This document shows, one piece after another, positions 23,380 to 30,469 of a stretch of DNA of 34,776 nt (position 1 is the first letter of the stretch; each line of letters starts with the position of its first letter). The notes beneath the pieces were generated by a model. It saw only the letters and a list, made by a program, of their open reading frames with translations. It was not told where the DNA came from and searched no databases. The stretch comes from SVQP01 sp045603085. Its GTDB lineage: Bacteria; Bacillota; Clostridia; Oscillospirales; CAG-272. Location of the stretch: assembly GCA_045603085.1 (NCBI GenBank), contig JAZULL010000011.1, forward strand, positions 1-34,776. The letters run 5' to 3'. Both the position numbers and the translations under genes were made by a program.

Positions 23380-23644
23380 TGCAATCTCCTTTCAGAGCCG
23401 TGATCCATAGCATGATCTCCTCAAGAACCGAGGTATTGAGCTCATAATAAATAAATTTTCCCTCGCGCTCATCGCGGATCAGGTCCGCCTCGCGCAGAAT
23501 CGATAAGTGTCTGGAGATCGCCGCACCCGTAATATCAAAATGCGCCACGATCTCGCCTGCGGAAAGCCGTCCTTCCTTGAGCAGATCGAGGATTTCTCGC
23601 CGCACGGGATCGGACAGCGCGCGCATGGTTTGTTGCAGACCCAT
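23363..23644 (-). CDS. sdpR: ArsR-family autorepressor, SdpR-like
   Basis: A 93-residue winged-helix protein: MRALSDPVRREILDLLKEG, recognition region ITGAAISRHLSILREADLI, wing DEREGKFIYYEL. It lacks the Cys pairs of metal-sensing ArsR proteins and matches SdpR in length. In B. subtilis SdpR represses sdpRI and is held at the membrane by SdpI when the toxin is present. The first-gene position, the 17-base overlap with the SdpI-like gene and a clear inverted repeat over the transcription start support the same circuit here. GGAGG lies ahead of the ATG. Confidence 0.9.
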   Translation of the reverse strand: MGLQQTMRALSDPVRREILDLLKEGRLSAGEIVAHFDITGAAISRHLSILREADLIRDEREGKFIYYELNTSVLEEIMLWITALKGDCNDKTE

Positions 23645-23658
23645 CGTCGCACCTCCTC

Positions 23659-23685
23659 ATTTAACAATTAACTGAAATGTTAAAT
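23659..23685. promoter_or_regulatory. Inverted-repeat operator at the sdpR promoter
   Basis: ATTTAACA (23659-23666) and TGTTAAAT (23678-23685) are perfect inverted arms separated by 11 bases. They lie just downstream of the -10, across the expected start of transcription, where an SdpR-type repressor would block initiation. Confidence 0.7.
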
Positions 23686-23687
23686 AT

Positions 23688-23716
23688 AGTATACCATATA
23701 CCGCTGCCCGTGTCAA
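23688..23716 (-). promoter_or_regulatory. Promoter of the sdpR-sdpI-ABC operon
   Basis: On the minus strand TTGACA (23716-23711), a 17-base spacer and TATACT (23693-23688). Confidence 0.85.
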
Positions 23717-23735
23717 TAGGGTAGAGCATAAAAAA

Positions 23736-23753
23736 GGCGGGAATAATCCCGCC
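23736..23753 (-). terminator. Terminator of the LytTR-DUF3021 operon
   Basis: GGCGGGA and TTCCCGCC arms flank a short loop and are followed on the minus strand by a run of five T. It insulates the upstream operon from the sdpR promoter only about 20 bases on. Confidence 0.85.
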
Positions 23754-23762
23754 AATTTATGG

Positions 23763-24185
23763 TTATGAATTCTTCAACCTTTTGTTGAGCTGATCGGTCT
23801 TGCCCTTGGTGACCAGATATACGGTCAGCCAGATCAGCGCAAAGCCCACAAAGAAGCAGGCCGTGAAGATCAGGAAGGGAACGGTGCCGTCCGCCAGCCA
23901 GCCGTTGATCAGATAAACGGCCGCATAATCCAGATACAGCATCAGCGCATGCAAAAGCCCCGCAAAGCCAAGGCTCAGCCGCTCCACTGAATAGATCGCA
24001 CCCATGCCCGCGGTGGTAAAGGCCAGCAGGCTGACCGAGAGCACGCCGCGTACCACCTCGGTCACGCTCAGCGTCTGCACCACGCCACACGCACCCAGAA
24101 TTCCGTATACGATGACCATGACGAGAGGGCCAAATCCCATGCCGATCAAGCCGCGCAAGCAAAAATACTTGATAAAGTCCTTCAT
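23763..24185 (-). CDS. DUF3021 membrane protein
   Basis: A 140-residue protein with four hydrophobic segments (near residues 10-30, 42-62, 72-92 and 100-122) and a basic C-terminus (KTDQLNKRLKNS), typical of DUF3021. These are almost always paired with a LytTR regulator, as here, and are thought to modulate its activity at the membrane. The ATG at 24185 is chosen because GGAGG lies upstream and it overlaps the LytTR stop by four bases (ATGA). Confidence 0.88.
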   Translation of the reverse strand: MKDFIKYFCLRGLIGMGFGPLVMVIVYGILGACGVVQTLSVTEVVRGVLSVSLLAFTTAGMGAIYSVERLSLGFAGLLHALMLYLDYAAVYLINGWLADGTVPFLIFTACFFVGFALIWLTVYLVTKGKTDQLNKRLKNS

Positions 24186-24622
24186 AGCTCCAACCTCCTT
24201 TTGATATCGGAAAAGCAACGGCGGGAAACGTATTCCACGTATCCGCAAGAAAAATGTGCATCCACACCGCCCACCACGGTGGTTTTGAATCTGACTATGC
24301 GGTGTCTGTTGGCCAAGGCCGATTTGTTGATCCGCAGAAAATAAGAGGGAAGCCGCTGCTCCAGCTCAAAAAGCCGCAGATGCAGTCTGTATTGCTTGCC
24401 GTCCTTATAGATAGCCACGACCCTGCGGTCAATGACTGTAATGCATTCCACGTCGGCAAGGCTCAGCTGTGCGAACTCGCCGTCGCAAAATCCCTGCAGG
24501 CTGTCCATGCCATCGTGCGCCATCACCAAAGCCTCGATCTGCTCGGTCAGCGCACTCGGCTCTCGCACCGTAGCCACGATCTGCTCCTCGGCCTTTGGGT
24601 CAACGATCAGTTTGAATTTCAT
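24182..24622 (-). CDS. LytTR-domain DNA-binding regulator
   Basis: A 146-residue protein: about 45 N-terminal residues, then a LytTR DNA-binding domain (about 45-146) with ECITVIDRRVVAIY, FELEQRLPSYFLRINKSALANRHRI and a basic C-terminus. There is no receiver domain, so control probably comes through the co-encoded DUF3021 membrane protein. AAGGAG precedes the ATG. The operon has its own promoter and terminator and lies directly upstream of the sdpRI-ABC operon, which it might regulate. Confidence 0.92.
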   Translation of the reverse strand: MKFKLIVDPKAEEQIVATVREPSALTEQIEALVMAHDGMDSLQGFCDGEFAQLSLADVECITVIDRRVVAIYKDGKQYRLHLRLFELEQRLPSYFLRINKSALANRHRIVRFKTTVVGGVDAHFSCGYVEYVSRRCFSDIKRRLEL

Positions 24623-24654
24623 GAAGATCTCCTTTCCAGGTGTGTGTCAAGCCT

Positions 24655-24683
24655 ATTATATCACAAATAAACCGACTTGTGAA
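24655..24683 (-). promoter_or_regulatory. Promoter of the LytTR-DUF3021 operon
   Basis: On the minus strand TTCACA (24683-24678), a 17-base spacer and TATAAT (24660-24655). Confidence 0.75.
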
Positions 24684-24787
24684 GATATTTTTCTGTTCGG
24701 TTAAATTCCGCGTCTTATCGGCATTATTTCACGGATTTGCATTGGTTTCAAAATGCGGATATTTTTTGATATGTTGGGAACTTTTTA

Positions 24788-24836
24788 GCGTTTCGAGCGT
24801 CTATATTATTAAGGACGCTCGGAACGCCGATTTTTG
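24788..24836 (+). terminator. Orphan hairpin with T-run in a gene-free stretch
   Basis: The divergent gap 24623-25104 (482 bases, AT-rich, no gene) contains a 14-bp hairpin with one G-U pair (24788-24801 with 24814-24827, 12-base loop) followed by CCGATTTTT. It is oriented rightward although no rightward gene precedes it. A weak promoter-like pair, TTGCAT-N17-TATTTT, lies at 24737-24765. A small non-coding RNA ending here is possible. Confidence 0.45.
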
Positions 24837-24985
24837 CCCGTTCACAAAATGTTTGCAAATAAATGCTGCAAAAATTGAGATTACATTGTTAATTTATTTC
24901 ACCCGGAAAGCAGACCAACCGAAGAATGGCTTTTGTCTTTTGGCTTAACAAAATATACAGATAATATGTAAAAGAATAATATGTG

Positions 24986-25015
24986 CCCCGCGGCTTTTCG
25001 CCGCGGGGGATTTTA
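24986..25015 (+). terminator. Second GC-rich hairpin ahead of the CARF gene
   Basis: CCCCGCGGC and GCCGCGGGG arms (24986-24994 with 25000-25008) around a TTTTC loop, followed by GATTTTATAT. It could end a short upstream transcript or insulate the CARF-nuclease promoter. Confidence 0.5.
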
Positions 25016-25040
25016 TATGTCTTGCCCGCGCAAGAGACGG

Positions 25041-25069
25041 TTGAATTTTCCAAAAAAGTATGGTATAAT
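25041..25069 (+). promoter_or_regulatory. Promoter of the CARF nuclease operon
   Basis: TTGAAT (25041-25046), a 17-base spacer and TATAAT (25064-25069), 35 bases before the ATG. It is the only clear promoter ahead of the nuclease, response regulator and kinase genes. Confidence 0.82.
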
Positions 25070-25104
25070 ACATACAAGTCTGAACCAAAACGGAGCGCTG
25101 AGAT

Positions 25105-26337
25105 ATGACGATCATAGAGTTTTTTGATAAATCGGCAATTGAAAATCTTGCAGGCGCACTGCTGTGCGAGCCGGAGCGGGTGATCTACGTGGGTGCAAGC
25201 CCCCGAAGGATGCAGAGCAGTATTGCCATCTACCGTGATATCCTTGCCGCCAGAGGCATTACAACCGAGCTTTCTTATAAAACGGTCAACAAGGGTCAGC
25301 TGGACAAGATCATCCGCACCCTTTGTGGGATCGTGCAGGCCTATCCCGACTGTGTGTTTGACCTGACGGGCGGCGAGGAGCTGTATCTTGTGGCGGTTGG
25401 GGCTGTGATGGAGCGCTATCCAGGTCGCGTTACCTGCCAACGATTCCATACCGGAAGTCAAACGTTGATTGCATCTGATGCCGCGGGAAACACGGTTGCC
25501 GGCAAGCCGCTTCGGGTCAGCGTCAAAGAAATGATCGAAATGCGCGGTGGCAGAGTTGTGACCGATCCGGCACAGCTTTCCTATACATACAACTGGGATT
25601 TTTCAGGCGACTTTGTCGCGGATGCGGACAAGCTGTGGCAGATATGCAGAAAGGACACCACCGCTTGGAACAGACAGATCAGGGCCTTGGGACTTCTGGA
25701 TGAAATGCAGGAGGACAGGACTTCGTTGCGCGTCAGCATTGACAAGGCCGAGGCAGTTGAAAGGCTTGCAAAGCGGGGTGTACGCACCGATTTTTTAAAG
25801 CTCTTGCCACGCCTTGAGGCAATTGGCGTGATCTCGGAGCTGTGTACGGACGGTCGGCTGGCATATACCTTCAAGAATGAGCAGATCAAGCGCTGTCTGA
25901 TCACGGAAGGGCAGATATTGGAGATCGCGATCGCGTGCCGCATGCGCGCGCTGACCGATAAAGAGGGGAAGCCTGTGTATGACGACGTCCGCGTGGGCGT
26001 GGTTATGGACTGGGACGAAAAGGACGGAGACGGTGCATATAAAACCGTCAACGAGATCGACGTCATGGCTACCAAGGGTGCCGTTCCCATCTTTATCTCC
26101 TGCAAGAACGGCGACTTTTATACCGAGGAGCTGTATAAGCTCTCGGCGGTGGCGGGACGCTTTGGCGGCAAATATGCCAAGCGCGCGCTGGTGAGCACCG
26201 CAATAGACCGCTTTGGAGAGAAGGCGGATTTTCTCAGGGCAAGAATGGACGACATGCACATTGCCTGCATAGAAAATGCGGACGCCATGTCGGATAAGGA
26301 GCTTACGCGCCGCCTGCGCTCACTCTGGCAGGCATAA
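25105..26337 (+). CDS. CARF-DUF1887 nuclease, Card1/Can2-like
   Basis: A 410-residue protein. Residues 1 to about 150 form a CARF-like Rossmann domain, with the ligand-loop motif FDLTGGEEL (85-93). Residues about 170-255 look like a helical or winged-helix linker. From about 265 comes a PD-(D/E)XK nuclease of the DUF1887 type: EGQILE (E273), NEIDV (316-320) and SCKNG (332-336), then GGKYAKRALVS. Card1/Can2 are type III CRISPR accessory nucleases of about 370-420 residues that cut nucleic acid when bound to cyclic tetra-adenylate. No Cas10, array or repeat is in the window, so the activating signal is unclear. A GGAG site precedes the ATG, and the response regulator gene starts 22 bases after its stop. 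Confidence 0.82.
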   Translation: MTIIEFFDKSAIENLAGALLCEPERVIYVGASPRRMQSSIAIYRDILAARGITTELSYKTVNKGQLDKIIRTLCGIVQAYPDCVFDLTGGEELYLVAVGAVMERYPGRVTCQRFHTGSQTLIASDAAGNTVAGKPLRVSVKEMIEMRGGRVVTDPAQLSYTYNWDFSGDFVADADKLWQICRKDTTAWNRQIRALGLLDEMQEDRTSLRVSIDKAEAVERLAKRGVRTDFLKLLPRLEAIGVISELCTDGRLAYTFKNEQIKRCLITEGQILEIAIACRMRALTDKEGKPVYDDVRVGVVMDWDEKDGDGAYKTVNEIDVMATKGAVPIFISCKNGDFYTEELYKLSAVAGRFGGKYAKRALVSTAIDRFGEKADFLRARMDDMHIACIENADAMSDKELTRRLRSLWQA

Positions 26338-26359
26338 GTTTAATTTTTTAGGAGACAGT

Positions 26360-27052
26360 ATGAGAAACGGTAAAAAACTGATCGTGGTCGCAGATGATGA
26401 CCGCGAGATCCGCGAGGTGCTCTCGCTGCTGCTTGGCGGCGAAGGGTACGAGGTGCTCACAGCCGCCAACGGCCACGAGGCGCTCTCTCTGGCTACCCCC
26501 GATGCGGATCTGTATATACTTGACGTCAATATGCCCGCTCTCTCGGGCTTTATGACCGCGGCCGAGATCCGCAAGCAGTCCGATACCCCCATCATTTTTC
26601 TGACCGCCTATTCGGGGGAGTCGGATAAGGTCATGGGCTTTTCGGTAGGTGCGGACGACTATATCGTTAAGCCGTTTTCAAACGTCGAGCTGCTCATGCG
26701 CGTCAAGGCGATTCTGCGCCGCGGCACGGCTGCAGCCCTGCAGCCCACCGCCTCTGCAAGACGCCTGATCATTGCCGACGCTGCACTTGATCTTGACAGC
26801 CAGAGCATTCTCAAGGACGGGCAGAGCATCCCGCTGACCTACACCGAGTTTAAGATCTTAGAGCTGCTGGCCTCCAACCGCAAGCGCATTTTCTCGCTGG
26901 ACGCCATTTATGAAAGCATCTGGAACGAGCAGGCGGTCGGCGACGGCGCCATTATGGTGCATATCAAGAATATCCGCAAAAAGCTTGGCGATAATTCCAA
27001 GAGCCCCACCTATATCAAAACCGCATGGGGAAGGGGGTATTACGTTGACTGA
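26360..27052 (+). CDS. OmpR/PhoB-family response regulator (VanR-like)
   Basis: A 230-residue regulator. The receiver domain has acidic pocket residues ADDD (11-14), phosphoacceptor D55 in ILDVNMP, the Thr in FLTAY and K104 in VKPF. The C-terminal winged helix (about 135-230) ends KTAWGRGYYVD, as in VanR-type regulators. The ATG at 26360 is preferred because AGGAGA lies just upstream; the longer in-frame start lies within the nuclease gene. No promoter or terminator separates it from the CARF nuclease. It overlaps the kinase start by eight bases. Confidence 0.93.
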   Translation: MRNGKKLIVVADDDREIREVLSLLLGGEGYEVLTAANGHEALSLATPDADLYILDVNMPALSGFMTAAEIRKQSDTPIIFLTAYSGESDKVMGFSVGADDYIVKPFSNVELLMRVKAILRRGTAAALQPTASARRLIIADAALDLDSQSILKDGQSIPLTYTEFKILELLASNRKRIFSLDAIYESIWNEQAVGDGAIMVHIKNIRKKLGDNSKSPTYIKTAWGRGYYVD

Positions 27053-28070
27053 AAAAAAGAGCCGCAGACTCTCGCTTGAAATTCTCGGCATCTTTGCGGT
27101 CTGCTTTGCCATCTCTCTCGTGCTGTATATATTTCTGACCTTCTTTACCGTGGCGATGGTGGAGGAGATCTGCTTCAACCTTGACGTTCCGCTGAGTGAA
27201 GATCAGCTGTACGGGCTGGACGCCACCGTATTCGTAGGCGCACTTGTTGTATCGGTGATCTTTTTCGCCGTGCTGTTTTTTGCGCTGTTCGGAGAGCGTC
27301 TTTCCTATATCCGCACCATCATCGGCGGGGTGAATGCCTTGCAAAGAGGGGAGCTTGACCACACCGTGCCGCTCCATGGCAACAACGAGCTGACAGAGCT
27401 GGCAGGCTCGGTCAATTATCTGGCGGCAACCCAGAAGCAGGTGCGGCAAAAGGAGAGCAAGCTGACCGAGGAAAAGGAGGAGCTGATCCGCGCGCTGTCG
27501 CACGATATCCGCACCCCACTGACCTCGATCATGTCGTATACCGAGCTGCTGGCAAGCAGAGAAGACTTAACTCCCGAGGAGCTTGCCCGGTATTTTGAGC
27601 TGGTTGGCAGTAAAACTGCGCAGATCAAGCAGCTGACCGATATTCTGCTGGACGCGGGCAAGCGCGAGCTTGAGGACTTTGAGGATGCAAGGGTGCTGTT
27701 TTTACAGCTGGCCGATGAATTTGAGGATGCGCTGGAAGGACAATTCAAGGCAGTGACCGATCTCTCGGTACTCCCGCATTTCAAGGGTCGCTTTGACGTC
27801 CGCGAGATGCAGCGTATCTTTGATAACCTGATCTCCAACGTGCAAAAGTACGCCGATCCCACAAATCCCGTCACACTTTGCGTAAGCCTTGGGGAGCAGG
27901 GACTTGTGATCGCGCAGCAAAACGCCGTCAGAGCCATCGGGGAGCCTGCCGAGAGCTATCGCATGGGCGTCCACAGTATGCGCCGTATCGCGCAAAATTA
28001 CGGCGGCAGCGTGCAGGTCAACTGCACAGATACCGATTTTGAAATCATAATCACACTTTCAGATATTTAA
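27045..28070 (+). CDS. Sensor histidine kinase, TTG start
   Basis: A 341-residue kinase: two membrane segments (about 11-38 and 62-84) bracket a short outer loop of about 25 residues, then a HAMP-like linker, the phosphorylatable H153 in ALSHDIRTPLTSI, and a CA domain with N-box NLISNVQKYA. The G1 region reads LVIAQQNAV rather than a clear DxGxG, and G2 is reduced, as in some VanS-like kinases. The TTG at 27045 has a purine-rich GGGAAGGGGG site and overlaps the regulator stop by eight bases. The tiny outer loop suggests it senses within the membrane or through a partner such as the membrane protein at 28208. Confidence 0.88.
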   Translation: MTEKKSRRLSLEILGIFAVCFAISLVLYIFLTFFTVAMVEEICFNLDVPLSEDQLYGLDATVFVGALVVSVIFFAVLFFALFGERLSYIRTIIGGVNALQRGELDHTVPLHGNNELTELAGSVNYLAATQKQVRQKESKLTEEKEELIRALSHDIRTPLTSIMSYTELLASREDLTPEELARYFELVGSKTAQIKQLTDILLDAGKRELEDFEDARVLFLQLADEFEDALEGQFKAVTDLSVLPHFKGRFDVREMQRIFDNLISNVQKYADPTNPVTLCVSLGEQGLVIAQQNAVRAIGEPAESYRMGVHSMRRIAQNYGGSVQVNCTDTDFEIIITLSDI

Positions 28071-28113
28071 TCTTTAGAATTCTTCAGAATTATCTGCAAG
28101 AATTCTTTAGAAA
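28071..28113 (+). promoter_or_regulatory. Three TCTTYAGAAW boxes, likely response-regulator sites
   Basis: TCTTTAGAAT (28071-28080), TCTTCAGAAT (28081-28090) and TCTTTAGAAA (28104-28113) are nearly identical, the first two in tandem and the third 23 bases after the second. They stand directly behind the kinase stop and ahead of a weak -10-like TTAAGATATAG (28120-28130). OmpR-family regulators bind such direct repeats with helical spacing. No good -35 is present, as expected at an activated promoter. Confidence 0.6.
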
Positions 28114-28207
28114 CGTATGTTAAGATATAGCCACAGGGGAACAAAACAAGACGTCCCCGATATCCTACCTACCAAAAAACAAAAAATGAAAGTGAGGAAA
28201 TTGAATT

Positions 28208-28552
28208 ATGTTAACATCTTTAGATTGGTTGGTCATTCTGTTTATGGGCCTGGCGTTTGCATCCTTGCTCTCGTTGGCACTCATGTTTTTGATCAGAAAT
28301 AAGATCGTCAGATACGTATCGATGGGTATAGTGCTGGCAAGTGCCGCAGGAGCTGCATTCTTTGGCTTTATGGTCGGCTTTTCCGGGTATTTCCTTGGTC
28401 AGCTTGCCATCTCTCTGCTGGCTGTGGCGCTGATCGTTGCGGCCATTGTGCTCGGCATTATCGGCGCAAAGCGACCGAAGCTGTTTCTGGTCGCCCGCAT
28501 CCTCGCCGCCGCATCCGTCGTGTTCGGCATGCTCAGCGCATTCTTTATCTGA
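28208..28552 (+). CDS. Small membrane protein next to the two-component system
   Basis: A 114-residue hydrophobic protein with about four membrane segments (near residues 5-27, 35-56, 62-86 and 92-113), little outside them and no recognised domain. GTGAGG lies 10 bases before the ATG. A 137-base leader separates it from the kinase, and three repeat boxes at 28071-28113 suggest that the adjacent response regulator activates it. It may be the output or a feedback partner of the kinase. A terminator follows. Confidence 0.75.
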   Translation: MLTSLDWLVILFMGLAFASLLSLALMFLIRNKIVRYVSMGIVLASAAGAAFFGFMVGFSGYFLGQLAISLLAVALIVAAIVLGIIGAKRPKLFLVARILAAASVVFGMLSAFFI

Positions 28553-28563
28553 TCCATGAAAAA

Positions 28564-28589
28564 GCCTCGGCTCTGCCGAGGCCTTTTTT
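28564..28589 (+). terminator. Terminator of the small membrane protein gene
   Basis: GCCTCGG/CCGAGGC arms (28564-28570 with 28576-28582), loop CTCTG, A run before and seven T after. Confidence 0.92.
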
Positions 28590-28811
28590 GTTGAGTTCAG
28601 AGCATATATCGTGAAACGGTAAACTACGATAAGCCGATGAAATAGCTTCATCGGCTTTTCTTTATGTTCTTGTCTTTCGTGTGTGGTTGATTGAGAGCAG
28701 CCGGCATTTGCTCGATATATACACAAATCTGCTCTGTGTATGCTTTCGCTTTTATGCGATTGCGACTGTAATATATCAAAAACACGAAGCGGTCAAGACC
28801 TTTATAGGGTC
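28590..28811. other. Gene-poor gap with a second terminator and an inverted repeat
   Basis: The 322-base gap 28553-28874 holds the first terminator, then a second terminator-like hairpin (AAGCCGATGAA with TTCATCGGCTT, 28632-28642 and 28648-28658, followed by TTT). CAAGACC (28794-28800) is complementary to GGTCTTG (28808-28814), which overlaps the next promoter's -35. No credible gene is seen. A short transcript between the two terminators is possible. Confidence 0.5.
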
Positions 28812-28840
28812 TTGCATATCAAGGGGATTTGTGATACAAT
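28812..28840 (+). promoter_or_regulatory. Promoter of the SGNH-TatD-ARH operon
   Basis: TTGCAT (28812-28817), a 17-base spacer and TACAAT (28835-28840). The -35 is covered by one arm of the 7-bp inverted repeat at 28794-28814, a possible repressor site. Confidence 0.7.
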
Positions 28841-28874
28841 ATACCGAAGAGTGCTTTTTCTGGGGGAAGGGGAG

Positions 28875-29594
28875 ATGAATGTGTCGCATCAATACAGAAA
28901 TAAATATTTTTCGGTGCTGGGAGATTCCATCAGCACGCTGTCGGGCTACAGTCAGCCCGAGGATGCAGTATTTTACCGGGGAATGAACAAGCTGGAGGCG
29001 GACGTATTTGCTCCCGCAGATACCTGGTGGGGGCAGGTAATTGAGCTTTTGGACGGCCGGCTTTTGATCAACGATTCCTTTTCCGGCAGCATGGTCACCA
29101 AGCGACGAGATTGTATCTATCCGTCATACGGCTGCAGCGACGAGCGCACGTCAGCCTTGCATGCTCAACACGCCACACCTGACGTCATTATGGTCTATCT
29201 GGGCACCAACGATTGGGGATGCGGCGCACAGCCCACGCCCAATGACACGTCGCAGGCAGAGGACCTGACGGTATTTTCGGTTGCCTATACGAGCATGCTG
29301 GAAAAGCTGCACGCCAATTATCCGGGGGCTGAGATATGGTGCTTTACCTTGGCGGTCAGTACCTGTTCCGCACGTCCGGATTTTGCATTTCCGTATCGCT
29401 ACCGCAAACGCCATATAGAAGAATACTGTGAGGTGATCCGTGATTGCGCCAAGGTGCAGGACTGCCGATTGATTGACCTGTACGCACAGGCAAAGCCGTA
29501 CGATACCATTGACGGCTTTCACCCCAACAGACAGGGGATGCAGACGCTGTCTGCCGCGGTGATCTCAGAGCTTGCAAAGGGGGATACTATATGA
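28875..29594 (+). CDS. SGNH/GDSL-family hydrolase
   Basis: A 239-residue esterase-like protein with block I VLGDSIS (catalytic Ser), an oxyanion-hole Gly region near LLINDSFSGS, block III YLGTNDWG and block V DGFHPNRQG carrying the Asp and His. No signal peptide, so the protein is cytoplasmic. The ATG at 28875 follows GGGGAAGGGGAG. It is the first of three genes joined by 4-bp ATGA overlaps, followed by TatD and an ADP-ribosylglycohydrolase. Substrate unknown; ester or acyl hydrolysis is expected from the family. Confidence 0.88.
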   Translation: MNVSHQYRNKYFSVLGDSISTLSGYSQPEDAVFYRGMNKLEADVFAPADTWWGQVIELLDGRLLINDSFSGSMVTKRRDCIYPSYGCSDERTSALHAQHATPDVIMVYLGTNDWGCGAQPTPNDTSQAEDLTVFSVAYTSMLEKLHANYPGAEIWCFTLAVSTCSARPDFAFPYRYRKRHIEEYCEVIRDCAKVQDCRLIDLYAQAKPYDTIDGFHPNRQGMQTLSAAVISELAKGDTI

Positions 29595-30469
29595 TCATCG
29601 ATTCGCACGTACATTATGCATACCCCAAATATCGGGGCGAATTTTGGTATCTGTACGAGCGGGATGGCGCGTATGCCGTCGGCTGTACCGATCTTGAATC
29701 CCTGCTTGCACAGATGAAAGAGAGCGGAATCGTCGGCTTTGTCGAGCCCGCGATCGGCTTTGATGACCTTGCGGGGCAGCTTGCGCTGATCAAGGCACAT
29801 CATGATTGTATGTGGGGCACGGTTGGCGTGCATCCTACAAGATGCATCCATACAGCATGGAAAAACCGCAGAGAGGTTGAAAAGCTGGCCGGGATCAATC
29901 GCATCGTAGCCATCGGAGAAACGGGACTTGACTATCATTACCCGCGACAAAAGCAGCATCGCCTGCGTCAGAAGCGTTGGTTTGTCTGGCAGATCAAGCT
30001 GGCACATCGCCTGGAGCTCCCGCTGGTGCTGCATATCCGCGAAGCCGACCGTGACGCATTGCGTATTCTCAGAAGATATAAGAAATATCTGCACGGCGGC
30101 ATTGTCCATTGTTTTGCGGGGGACAGCCACCTGGCAGAGCAATACGTCGAGCTGGGATTCGTTCTTGGCATTGGCGGCAAGCTGCTTGGACAATCCGCAC
30201 AGACAAATGCACTTCGCGATACCGTGGCAAACGTGCCGCTGTCCTGCCTGGTGGTGGAAACCGATGCGCCCTTTGTCCTGCCGGATCTTTCGGAACTTGC
30301 ATGCAGTGAAAAGAAAAAGCGCAAGCTGTGCAACAGCTCTTTCATTTTGCCCGCACTTTTACGCGAGATCGCAAGCATCCGAGGCGAGGACGTACAAACG
30401 GTTGAGCAAACCGTATATCAAAATACCGTACGTGTGTACGGACTTACAAAACAACGGAGAGAAACATGA
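29591..30469 (+). CDS. TatD-family metal-dependent hydrolase
   Basis: A 292-residue amidohydrolase-fold protein. The metal ligands are all visible: DSHVHY near the N-terminus, IGETGLDYHY (Glu), LVLHIREAD (His), GIVHCFAGD (His) and VVETDAPF (Asp). TatD proteins are Mg-dependent 3'-5' DNases or RNases acting in DNA repair. The protein is slightly longer than usual (about 260) through an insert after the first motif and a Lys-rich segment near residue 240. ATGA overlaps at both ends tie it to the SGNH and ADP-ribosylglycohydrolase genes. Confidence 0.92.
   Translation: MIIDSHVHYAYPKYRGEFWYLYERDGAYAVGCTDLESLLAQMKESGIVGFVEPAIGFDDLAGQLALIKAHHDCMWGTVGVHPTRCIHTAWKNRREVEKLAGINRIVAIGETGLDYHYPRQKQHRLRQKRWFVWQIKLAHRLELPLVLHIREADRDALRILRRYKKYLHGGIVHCFAGDSHLAEQYVELGFVLGIGGKLLGQSAQTNALRDTVANVPLSCLVVETDAPFVLPDLSELACSEKKKRKLCNSSFILPALLREIASIRGEDVQTVEQTVYQNTVRVYGLTKQRRET

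Noticed and set aside
24623..25104. CRISPR array upstream of the CARF nuclease
   Set aside because: No repeat of 20-40 bases recurs at regular spacing; only isolated hairpins and AT-rich sequence are present.
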